Source: Fonsecaea monophora (lineage: Eukaryota; Ascomycota; Eurotiomycetes; Chaetothyriales; Herpotrichiellaceae). From it: a stretch of 64,000 bases of DNA. The position numbers and the translations under genes were made by a program. Where the stretch lies: assembly GCF_001642475.1 (NCBI RefSeq), contig NW_019174052.1:32621-96620 (forward strand), given 5' to 3'. Below, piece after piece: positions 54,855 to 64,000 of this stretch. The notes under the pieces are model-generated. The model was not told where the DNA came from. It did no database searches and was given only the letters and a program-made list of their open reading frames with translations. Each line of letters starts with the position of its first letter. Within the stretch, counting starts at the first letter, position 1.

Positions 54855-56815
54855 TTACTCGACCCTGGCAATCAGTTCGCGGAAATCTCGAAGGACTTTC
54901 TCGGGGACTCGTTCGAGGAGCACACTCCGTTCGCGGGCTTTCCCACTGATGCCACTCATTTTCTCGAGGCCATCCCTTTGAGCTTGCATATCTGCAAACA
55001 ACTGCTGCATTCGGGTTGGCTTGACTTCGACCACATCGTCGTCGTCGAAAGCGCAGTCAGGACTACTAATGTGGTTGTATGAAGCAGCCGAGAGGGAGAA
55101 TGCAGCTGCAGTTTGTTGGTGACTAGATGGGGTGGTGAGCGAGGCGTGGAGATTGCCGAGTGGAGTGTCAGAAGGTTGAGGGGTCATCCCAGACACATCC
55201 GAAAGTGCGTGGGGAAAACCGTTGCTGTCTAGCGAAGGAGCGGGTCGGCTAGGAAGAACCTCGTGGGTTACCTCCGGGCTAGAAGCAAGTACGGCCTGAA
55301 GGACGTTCCCGGCTTCAGCGCGATATGTGTCGGACATCGCGGGCATATTGGGTGCAACAACCGCGACCGAAGATGCGGCACTCGCTGCCCTGGAGCCGGC
55401 TTGCGACATGATGAAGGCACCAGAGAGTAAGCACATGTAGAACGTCTCCCAGCTGAAAGCGGCGTCGACCTTGACATCAGACTTCGTGGAAGTGTTTGGT
55501 TGAGTTGAGGAAGTATTGGGTCTTGGAGTAGCCTGTCGTTGCAACGACTCTGATTCTTCCATCTTCAAGTCTTCGCTGCCCATCAAGACAAACTCATCGT
55601 TCCATTGGTCCTCCAGACCGAGATCCTTGAAATTCGAGAAGTCGTTGGAGAAGGCGTCGGATGCGTTGGAGGAGAAGGCACGAGCATGTTGATTGCGTTC
55701 CAGTTCCCTGACGGTGTCCCTCAAAATGGTGTTCATCCGCCGAAGCTCGCCGGTCTCCAGAGTCGACGTCCGAATGAGCTCCTCATTCTGATATTTCATC
55801 TCGGCAATGCACTCCTCGAGGCGTTGACGTTCAAGTATCCACTGTTGTCTTTCATGGCTGAGAACGCTTTCAAATTGGCCGAGGGCTTCCTCGAGTTCAT
55901 TCTTTTGGCTGATCAGAAGTTTCTTGTCCGCCTCCAACTTTTCGGCGTTTTGCTTTTTGCGCATGCGAGAATCAAGTCTGTGCAAAGGCGGTCAGTTAGC
56001 AGACATCCATGAACAAGAGGTCGAAGTTATACATACGCTGCCTGTCGGTTTCGCAGTAATCGTTTCTGCTGTTTTAACTCCTTTTTCTCGTCCTCGTTTG
56101 TGGCCTGATTGATCAAGGCATCAATGGTGTTGATGTTTCGCTCGGGAGGGATTTCGAATTTGGCATTCTTCTTCCTGATACCATCGGACCTCAACACTAG
56201 TAGTGGGGACGCAGGTCTGTATCTGTGCCGCAGAATGCTGCTTGTCTCGGCAGCATCCGACGAAGTTGTCGAAGCCCAACCGCCTTGGCTAGACTGCGGC
56301 GACATGGAAACGGCCGAGGCGGGGTCTTGCTGGGAGAAACCCGAGAAGGTGACAGGTCCACCGGTATACTGAACCTGCTGCTCAAAGGGCTCTTGGACCG
56401 GACCGAAAAAGGGGGTAGGAGTGCTGGCCTCAGACCGCGCCGACAATGCCCACTGTTGATTTTGCATGAAGCCGGGACCGCAGTTTGCAGTGTTCATCTG
56501 ACCGAAAAATTGGCCATTGGGATTCGACATTGGGAGCGAGGATTGCGAGTAATGGCGGGTAGGTCCCATGACACCATGAGGTCTCTCCTGCCAGACATGG
56601 GCTGATGCAGGATAATCCTCCTCCAGCTTTGTAACTGAGGCACGTCGATTGTCAGAGGCATCGGCAGCCGTCATATCGGCGGGGGTAGAGGATTCAAAGA
56701 CCTTGTCGTCGAGAATCGAGGAGGAATCGTCTTCGGTGAGAGCGGGTTTGACGTCCTCAGGCCACTGAGGTTGTCCATAAGGATAGTAAGTTTGGGGCCG
56801 ATATTGCATCGCCAT
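54855..56815 (-). CDS. bZIP transcription factor
   Basis: 633 aa in two exons (56815-56037 and 55977-54855). The 59-nt intron (GTATGT donor, GCTAAC branch site, TTGCACAG acceptor) lies inside the basic region; joining gives KQQKRLLRNRQAA-LDSRMRKKQNAEKLE, with the bZIP core NRQAALDSR (N-x2-AA-x2-SR). A leucine zipper and longer coiled coil follow (ADKKLLISQKNELEEALGQFE and on). The N-terminal 240 residues are Gln/Pro/Ser-rich and probably activating. In the C-terminal part the segment SWETFYMCLLSGAFIMS is moderately hydrophobic. I recall Aspergillus relatives labelled LziP, but am not sure enough to use the symbol. The target genes are unknown. Confidence 0.92.
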
Positions 56816-58980
56816 AGGTCCGACAGAAATGGGAATTGACGATAATAAATTTGTTTTTGTTGCTATGCCGATAAAATGGATGGATTAAGTGGCGGTGAGT
56901 GAAAAGGTGGGGAAAGGCTTCTTGGTGGGAGGGTTGTTGGGTTTTCTCGACACCACAAAAGTGTAAAGTCTTCAACAGCGCATAAGAGTGCCAGCGGCAA
57001 TGAGCATATTGATGATTGTAGAAGTTCGAGATCAAAGAGGATGTCAGATGTTCAGAGATGGGGAAGAGACGAGGGAGAGGCCGTGGGTTTAGTACTATGT
57101 ATTGCGAGCAGGACAAGCACCACACTTGGGCCGGTACAATACAATACCAGGAAGGGAAGAGGCAGCGGGGCAGGGATCCAAGATCAGAAACATGGAGCCT
57201 GACGAGGAACTGTCAATGCCCCATTTTGCGGTCTCTGGACGGGTCTGGGACGGGGTGATGTGAGAGGCAAGGGAGGTGTGAGAGGAGCGAGTAGTTGGAA
57301 CTGGACCGAGGAGGGAGGGGGAATCAGCGAAAGGAGGAATTCCTGGGTGGAGAGAGAAGAGCGAGAGAGCGAGAGAGAGGAAGAGTGACTCCGGCAAAGG
57401 ACCCAAGCTTGAATTGGCCCTTTTCCCAAGGGCCCTTTTTTCCCATTCCACACGGAGACAGAGAACCAAGGTTGCAAAAAGCAGCGAGTCGGCCAGACAA
57501 ACAAGACACGAGACGAGGAAGCCCTCGGAGCCATGGTTGGGCGGACGAGAGAGAGCCAGGGTGTGGATTGGATGCTCTGCCAATTCTCCAAGCAACGGGC
57601 AGTTCGGGGCTTGTGCCTCTTTTTTCCCTTTGTTCCCTTTCCTTAACCTGCCGTTTGGTCTGCTTCGTTTTTTGGGCAGCCATGGTCCCCCAGTGCCAGT
57701 AACAGTGGCCGGAGTCGCGGTGCGTGCAGCATGCACGAAGTTTGCTTGCTCCCACGCCACGAGACTGGCTGCAACTGACTCCGCCCAACGGCCACCTTTC
57801 ATGCGACCACCTTTTAGGTCGCTTCAGCTTTTTGCTCTCTGCTTGACTTCTCCTGATTAGGCCCGAATCGATTCTTTTCCGCCTCAGAATCCGAGTCTCC
57901 AGTTGCTCCCCCGTCGCCGAATCCAGACCGCAAGAGTGGCTGTTAGCTATGGTACTTTGGTGGCTTTGGCGTCTTTGTCTGAAGCGGCCAGCGAGCTTCG
58001 CGAAACCCACGACCCGCGACCCGCGACCCTCGAATGTCGAACGTCGAAAAACACTTGGGCAAATGGAGCAAATGAGGCCTGAGGTCAGGTCAGAGGTCAG
58101 AAGACAAAGAGATGGACCAGTGACCCGATAGGAGACGAGCATGTCCAAGAGGCCAAAACGCGTCCTGTCCGGTGTCCTGCGCCCTTTTCCGACCATGACA
58201 CCTCGCTGAAGTACCTACGTCCATACCGAGTAGTTGTATTTGGTCCCAGATGTACGCGACATGACCTGCTTGCCTTCTCAGCGGATGATTTGGGAAAAAC
58301 AAAACAAAGATGACGGGTGGCATGGGCGTTGATTTTTCCGCGAGGGACCCCCTGGGCTAGGCTTAGCTATTTGCTCTCTAGGCTCGGTTCGCTTCCTTCC
58401 TTGCAGTTCTGGTAGCGATGGGCGCCGCTGGGAGCCATTATTCTCGGCCGGCACGGGCCTTGACTCGTAGCTGCACATCACATCACGCTTGGGACTCGTC
58501 CTTGTGAATCGCCCTCCTGACCTTCCTGTCCAGGCAGGGGGGCGAGGGGCCGACTTAGGGACCGATCCGTCCTTCGCAGCCGGCAGCTTGGCAACACAGA
58601 TTTCTTATGTGGAAAGGAAAGGGAATTGAAACAGAGGCGAGCTCTGTATCCCAACGTACCTGGTCTCTCCAAGTAGGTCGATGGGATCTTCGTGACCCGT
58701 TCCATATGTCCTCCTTTTGTTGGGGATTTACCATTCTTGGCCAAAACTGTGTGAACAGCCATGACTGCTTTAGGGCACAGTCATCTTTCTGCCTCGACGT
58801 CTCCCATGTAATACACCTCCTCGCTGTGAGCAAATGCATGCTAACCAGGTACAAGTGTTTGTAGAGGCCAAAGGGCTTTATGCACTGTTTTCCGTCTCCA
58901 ATGAACTTTCTGCACCCTGTGTTCAAGCATCCAGAAACTACTATCACCAAGTGCCATCACTTGCAGACAGCACTTAACGC
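56816..58980. other. Long upstream region of the bZIP gene
   Basis: 2.2 kb. The minus strand, upstream of the bZIP start, has two overlapping long open frames in different phases (57095-57802 and 57324-58196). Neither has a recognisable domain, and their overlap points to low stop density rather than coding. Around 58000-58030 there are short ACCCGCG direct repeats. Some of this is likely promoter and 5' leader. Confidence 0.45.
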
Positions 58981-59727
58981 CTACAGTTTCAATGCAGCAA
59001 TGATCGGACCTCCCAGGCCTCCCTGCACCAGAGCAACCCTTTCATATCCGTCCTTCTTCCAGTCGGGCAATGCAACTCTTGCAATGCCACCATTCCACTC
59101 TCCTATCTTCATCAGTTCCCTGACGACGTTGCGATGAGGGATCTTCTTGGACTTGTTCGGGCCAGAGCGAGGCTTGACAGTCTGCTCCACTGGATCATAC
59201 ACGACTATCAACACATCGTACACCATATCCGCCTCCGATACCTCTGACGCGAGCCTCAGGTCGTTTCCAACCCTGTCAATACCAAGCGCCCAAGCCATGC
59301 CATTTCGCAGTTCCATGGCTTTCATGACGACCTGGTTGACGTTGTCCTTTGTTGCACCGATTCCGTCAGAAACGCCGTCGACGACGATCTGTGGCGTGAA
59401 GAGGCTGCTTCTTCCCCATCTGGTCAAGTACTGACGTTGTCGCGCGTCCCACTGTGTCGAGCCGAAGGTGTCCTCCCACTTGCTTGACGGGTTCCAATAC
59501 GTCACGTCGTACGTGAGAAGCAGGAGGTTCGGGTTGTTGGTGGCGTCTTGGATAAGCGGAATGGCTGGTGGGCAAGATGCACACCCTTGAGACTGAAAGA
59601 GCTCCACGACCGAAAGAGGCATGATGTCCACGTAGCAGGCCTGTGTATGAGTGTGGCCTTGGTCGATGGACATTACGCAAGCGAGCGGTGCCTTCCGCTT
59701 CTTGAAGAGGTTGAAGAAGGAGGCCAT
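58981..59727 (-). CDS. DUF1223 family thioredoxin-fold protein
   Basis: 248 aa, one exon, starting MASFFNLFKKRKA; the 28 in-frame codons upstream start without a good ATG and are likely leader. The family core is plain: VVELFQSQGCASCPPAIPLIQ with a CxxC pair, LLTYDVTYWNPSSKWEDTFG, WDARQRQYLTRWGRSSLFTPQIVVDG. DUF1223 proteins have a thioredoxin-like fold, and the CxxC suggests a redox role, but the biochemical function is not established. No secretion signal is seen in this copy, so it is probably cytosolic. It stands alone. Confidence 0.9.
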   Translation of the reverse strand: MASFFNLFKKRKAPLACVMSIDQGHTHTQACYVDIMPLSVVELFQSQGCASCPPAIPLIQDATNNPNLLLLTYDVTYWNPSSKWEDTFGSTQWDARQRQYLTRWGRSSLFTPQIVVDGVSDGIGATKDNVNQVVMKAMELRNGMAWALGIDRVGNDLRLASEVSEADMVYDVLIVVYDPVEQTVKPRSGPNKSKKIPHRNVVRELMKIGEWNGGIARVALPDWKKDGYERVALVQGGLGGPIIAALKL

Positions 59728-60674
59728 GTTCAAGGTGCTGGATAAATCAATGATGATCTTTCTCCGAAGAGCAAAAACAATGAGGAAATATTTGGAATTA
59801 CTCGAGATCAAAGTGCCAATGTTGATGGATATGAAGAAGAGAAGTGCGCAAACTCAGACCTTTATAGGTCACCTCCCATCACTATCTATCAGCCAAGATC
59901 TGAACACTGGGCGATGCTCTTCCTCTTCAGCATCCAATTTCAAATAATTCGTTCAGGGTATACACCGAAGCCTGCAGCTCAGAAAAAAGCCTGGGAAGTC
60001 ATAGGCACATGGACCAATCGCCCCTCTCGATCCCGTCTCGCTCAGCCGCATCACTCTCAGGCCTCCCGAGCTTGACTGTCAGTTCCTGCATGGATCATCT
60101 CGAACGAATCGCACTCTACTCGGTACAGCACTTCTCGACCTGTTGTGGCCCCCAAGTTCGATCCGAGAAGCAGTGTTAATAATATATGCCAGGGGACACC
60201 CAATCAGGCAAGATCGATGGAAAACCACTAGGCTCGTTCGGGTTGCATTCCTCGAGATGCGAGATACGCTCTGGGTCATGCTTGACAGGAGCACGCCAGT
60301 ATATGCATTTCACAGGGCTGGCTCGTGAGAAAGCACACTTTACCGAGTATGGACCTCGCATCTTGAGGAGAAGCCGACTTCCAATTTGCCGCCAGGATTG
60401 AGGAGGCTGTTTCTAGTTCTCAGCGCAGCAAGAATTCAAGAATGTTGTGATGTGAGTTAAGCAAACGACACTCTAATGAAGCAAAGGCGCTCAAGTTGAG
60501 GGATTTATTTTAGAACAGCCGTCCCAGTTATCAAACACGAAACAATACAGCCGATAGCAACTACAAAAGGACTGGAGGTCGCCATATCTTCGGAAATGAT
60601 CGTAACCCTTGGCATAACGCATATCCTGCTCCCTGCATCACACCTCGCTGCGTCAACATCCGCATGGGCTCTGT
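59728..60674. other. Intergenic region
   Basis: About 950 bp with the DUF1223 promoter on the left and the 3' side of the membrane-protein gene on the right. No supported gene. Confidence 0.5.
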
Positions 60675-63134
60675 TCAAGCTCTCTTTTTCTCAACAATAG
60701 CTTCTTCTTCGGTAAGGTGTCCGTACACCCGTCCTGCCTGGGCTTGTGGGTATTTGGCCTTGTCCTCAGAACCGACAACCATCTCCAGATGACCTGGGTA
60801 TGTTTCTCTCACAGTGACGACCTGCCTCCATGTTTTCGCAGCTGAAACACCGGCACAAGTGTCCTGCAACCTCAACGACGGGGTAGAGTTTATTGCAAGC
60901 GCTATCAGCTCTGCAACTGTGGTCCAGGAGGCCACGAGTCCCTCGTTTCGGATAACAACCTTGTAGATGAGGAACAGCGCATGGGCGGCGGCAATAGCGG
61001 AATGAATCAAAAGGACAATGATTCCGAATTGTACAGTCTTTGAGCCTTCCCAACGATAGCCGTACCCGTAGCGCTCAAATATGGGGTCAATACGAAGCCA
61101 GTTTTGGACATCGGCGGCGGTGGAGTTCAAAACGGTGTCTTCACCGCCTTGTGCAGTGCTGACCGGGAACCTGCCTACAAGACTTCCATCCTTGGTCTGG
61201 TCGGTCAAGAACATGGGCGCTGAGTATGGGTATAGTCCGTTGCCAGCAATGCGGGCCAAACCGTCGGTAACGATGCCGGCCAACAGGGTGGATATCATGG
61301 TGGCTCGATTCTGCCGGACCTCTGCAGTCGTGATATTCACATATTTACCCGTCTGAGAACTTCCGACAAATGGCGATGAGAAACTGTTTAGCACCTCGCC
61401 CGTAACTTGGGTGTCTTGCGTGACCGCTTGCTGGAGCATGGCTAAAAGGGCTGGAGTGGGTCCTTCAACGAAAGTAATGTTCTGATTAATGGCGTTGGCA
61501 AAGCCCATGTCGATGGTCATGTTCTTAATTGGTTGATCCGCCTCGCCTCTCTCATGAGGCAGAAAAAGGCAAGTGTCGGTCAGTTTTCCTTTGACGTTAA
61601 ATGTAACCTGGTCGCTGGTCCGCGGTTCGTAGAAGACGTCGACGGGGACCCATTGGGCATATATGCTACATGCATGGATTTCTGTTCCCTGCTTCACAGT
61701 CTGGTTTTTATCGTCCACATTGATGTATTCCATGGGCACTCTGATCGCCGCGCCAATTGCCGGATTGTCGGCCCCCACTGGCATAGGGACCCAGTCGAAT
61801 GTCGTGTCATTGAGTGTGCTGTGGTACGGCAAGATGTAGTCCTGGCTCGGAAGCTGCTTGTCTGGAGTGAAACTGGGAAAGTTGACATGGGTCCGGGCTT
61901 CGACCTCCGAGACACTGTGGTAGTTGAATCCGTTGCACATGACTTCGACTCTGGGTGCATAGATGGGCCCAGGGAGGGTGAGCCTAGGCTGCGCACTGAA
62001 AAGAGCAAGGCCCTCCCAGTTGTTCCGAGCAAACGTCCAATACGCCGTCAAGGCTCCCGAGATGAAGCTGTTCAACGACACAGCAGATGCTCGACCGTCA
62101 AAGTCGCTGGCACAGCTCTGCGCTGACAAGACTCTCCGAGTATCTCCACGGGCATCAGGGAAGCTGATGTTGGTCCCTGCGCTGGAATTGGTGAACAACA
62201 GATTGCCCGCCCAACTATAGGTATCTCTAAAGCCTCCAGCTGGGCAAAAGTCCTGGAGGGTGGTCGAGACGGTAGCACTGACGCAGTCGATTCCTGAATT
62301 GGGAGCAGTCGCGCTGTCACGCGTCACATCCGTTGGCCATAGAACAGTGCTCTGATTGAAAACGTAGAACGGGAACACATTATTGATGAAAGGCGTGCTG
62401 ATGCTGAACCAGTTGAGAGATGGGATGACAGCAATGGCAGAAGATGGACCAGCCAACGTTGCTAGGATGGTAGCAAACAGCGAGAGCAACCAGAAACGCC
62501 AGTAGTGTGCTTTGCCGGTCCATATCGAAGACCAGAAGCCTTTTGTCCGTAGATAGTCTCCGGAGCCGATGGCAAAACTATTGGCGAGCATGCCCAGAGG
62601 AAGTCCATGATTGCCAATCAAGTGCACTTGGGCGACATGCATGACAATCGTTCCCAATGAGGCAACCAGGACCAATTCGTGGAGTTTCGCTGCCAGCTGG
62701 AGGGCGTTCAAGGCGCCGCCTTGGGTGATGCCAGGTAGGATTTCGATATTTGGATCCATCAAATCCATCCAGTAGCGATTGCGGAAACTCAACTGTGCAA
62801 CCGCCAAAGTGACCGCACTGGCAACCCAATGCGGAAGCAATTTGTGACAATTTGCCCAAAATCCTCTGCGGATAGCCTCTTTAGGCCCCTCGAGTGACTG
62901 ACCGAACGTCACGGCAGGGTTAGGAGTAGGGATATTGTCTAATTCAATCTTCTCATATTCGACATATCTCTCCTGCGGACTAGACAGACTCTCGACAGTG
63001 TAGCTTCTTTTCGCGGCCGGGATGATGGGATCGAGGGATTGTTGGGAACCAAGGCCTGCCGGTTCTGGACCCCCGTTGAAAAGCTTTCCATACAAAGAAC
63101 GAGAGGCTCGGCGACCTGCGCCTATGTGAGCCAT
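60675..63134 (-). CDS. Large multi-pass membrane protein of unknown function
   Basis: 819 aa, one exon, from the ATG at 63134 (MAHIGAGRRASRSLYGK); the frame upstream to 63248 has no better start. After a hydrophilic 95-residue N-terminus there are three membrane helices (about 98-117, 150-172 and 212-238). A roughly 480-residue, probably extracytoplasmic domain follows, with many N-glycosylation sequons and Cys residues. A final helix (FGIIVLLIHSAIAAAHALFLIY) lies about 100 residues before the C-terminus. The family appears to be a conserved fungal hypothetical type; I do not know its function. A role in surface sensing or transport is only a guess. Confidence 0.85.
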   Translation of the reverse strand: MAHIGAGRRASRSLYGKLFNGGPEPAGLGSQQSLDPIIPAAKRSYTVESLSSPQERYVEYEKIELDNIPTPNPAVTFGQSLEGPKEAIRRGFWANCHKLLPHWVASAVTLAVAQLSFRNRYWMDLMDPNIEILPGITQGGALNALQLAAKLHELVLVASLGTIVMHVAQVHLIGNHGLPLGMLANSFAIGSGDYLRTKGFWSSIWTGKAHYWRFWLLSLFATILATLAGPSSAIAVIPSLNWFSISTPFINNVFPFYVFNQSTVLWPTDVTRDSATAPNSGIDCVSATVSTTLQDFCPAGGFRDTYSWAGNLLFTNSSAGTNISFPDARGDTRRVLSAQSCASDFDGRASAVSLNSFISGALTAYWTFARNNWEGLALFSAQPRLTLPGPIYAPRVEVMCNGFNYHSVSEVEARTHVNFPSFTPDKQLPSQDYILPYHSTLNDTTFDWVPMPVGADNPAIGAAIRVPMEYINVDDKNQTVKQGTEIHACSIYAQWVPVDVFYEPRTSDQVTFNVKGKLTDTCLFLPHERGEADQPIKNMTIDMGFANAINQNITFVEGPTPALLAMLQQAVTQDTQVTGEVLNSFSSPFVGSSQTGKYVNITTAEVRQNRATMISTLLAGIVTDGLARIAGNGLYPYSAPMFLTDQTKDGSLVGRFPVSTAQGGEDTVLNSTAADVQNWLRIDPIFERYGYGYRWEGSKTVQFGIIVLLIHSAIAAAHALFLIYKVVIRNEGLVASWTTVAELIALAINSTPSLRLQDTCAGVSAAKTWRQVVTVRETYPGHLEMVVGSEDKAKYPQAQAGRVYGHLTEEEAIVEKKRA

Positions 63135-64000
63135 TGTGAAATGTGAAAAGAACGAGTGGCCTCGTAAAATGATTGTGTTGAAGAATAGCGACTCGCCACG
63201 AAACGGAGCAGGAAAGTTCAGAGTATATGCCTCTGGCAACCTTCCCAAATTATGCTCCGCGAGCGAGGCATGCGAGTCTGAAGCAGGGGGTTGTCACAAA
63301 TGGAGGTGGCTAGATCACTATATGAACATCGGTCAGCAAGCTTGCTCACCTGGAAATGTGTCAGCTCCTTCAATGGCCCGTTCAATTGCGACATTGTAGA
63401 ACGATGCGCCACGAGGGGCCAGTCCCCGAAGAGCAGAAGCACCATCAGCCTCACCAGGCGAAAGGATCCCATGTGGCGCTCTGCACACCACATAGTCATG
63501 CTAGAAAGCGGACGATGAGCGTGAGAAAGCGTCAAACTCGACCCAGACTTGAAACCTAGCGATTGAACTGAGGAGGTCGAAGTAAGCACTAAAACCATTC
63601 GCCAACAATGGCCAACGTTTCAATCCTGATTTTGTGCAAAGTACCCTCCGAATCACCGCATCGGGAGTTATGTCAGTCACCAGAAAGAGGAGGATTCCCT
63701 TTGTCAGAAAGGGGAAGACGAACTACAAGGGACGACATTGACAGAGAGCGGGTGTTGAGGAAGGACACGATGGTGACGATGGAATATCAATTTCCGGACG
63801 GGGAATTTTTCGAACCGAACCGAACGCAGTCTTGGATCCCAATCCAATCCGCAGCAACCATTTTATTATCTCATTACAGTGGCGAGCAAAAATCCAAAAA
63901 ATTGGCAGTTTTGCCGAGGGCATATCGTTGCAATGGCGAGTAGTTCCGCCTACAGCGTAAAAAGCGGTGTGTAAAGAACAGGTCGCCATGCAATAAGTAC
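63135..64000. other. Upstream region at the right edge
   Basis: 866 bp: the promoter and leader of the membrane-protein gene, then unassigned sequence. A 111-codon plus-strand frame (63608-63943) has no recognisable domain. Confidence 0.45.

Noticed and set aside
57324..58196. 290-codon minus-strand frame upstream of the bZIP gene
   Set aside because: It overlaps another long frame in a different phase and has no domain pattern; low stop density explains both.
59606..59700. 36-nt GT...AG segment inside the DUF1223 gene
   Set aside because: It would keep the frame if removed, but is shorter than usual fungal introns and lacks a branch site, so I kept the unspliced reading.

Overview
The window is nuclear DNA from a filamentous ascomycete (Pezizomycotina). 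The evidence is short spliceosomal introns (mostly 52-132 nt, GTAAGT-like donors, CTAAC-like branch sites, YAG acceptors), long intergenic spaces, and families such as CLF1, PRP31, a Zn2Cys6 regulator, a Sel1/Nif1-like protein and a fungal bZIP. A Eurotiomycete, perhaps a black-yeast relative, is my impression from protein style only; the sequence does not settle it.

Region 1 (1-23 kb) is housekeeping. A gene runs off the left edge. A kelch-type membrane protein follows (3.3-5.8 kb). Its stop codon sits in a TGA-CTA context with 129 more open codons in the same frame. Next come two pre-mRNA splicing genes, CLF1 and PRP31, diverging from a 358-bp promoter, then the tRNA-splicing 2'-phosphotransferase TPT1. 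Two single-pass proteins with long cytoplasmic tails end the region.

Region 2 (23.3-41.8 kb) looks like a catabolic gene cluster: flavin monooxygenase, MFS exporter, ketopantoate-reductase-like dehydrogenase, amino-acid permease, copper amine oxidase, FMN-dependent 2-hydroxyacid dehydrogenase and a Zn2Cys6 regulator. Every promoter region serving the enzyme and transporter genes carries at least one inverted repeat of the form YTCGG-N2-CCG, five in all. Two of these abut GATA (AreA-type) sites. The reading is uptake or export of an amine or amino acid, oxidative deamination to an aldehyde, and hydroxyacid/ketoacid interconversion, controlled by a local pathway regulator plus nitrogen status. 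The substrate is unknown.

Region 3 (41.9-48.7 kb) is gene-poor. It holds a decayed coiled-coil gene, a weak two-exon small gene, a perfect 16-bp inverted repeat and simple-sequence tracts.

Region 4 (48.7-64 kb) has an F-box protein, a Sel1-repeat gene with two unusually long introns, a bZIP factor with a long upstream region, a DUF1223 thioredoxin-like protein and a large multi-pass membrane protein.

All spliced models were built by hand from frame continuity and splice signals. Protein lengths are for those models.
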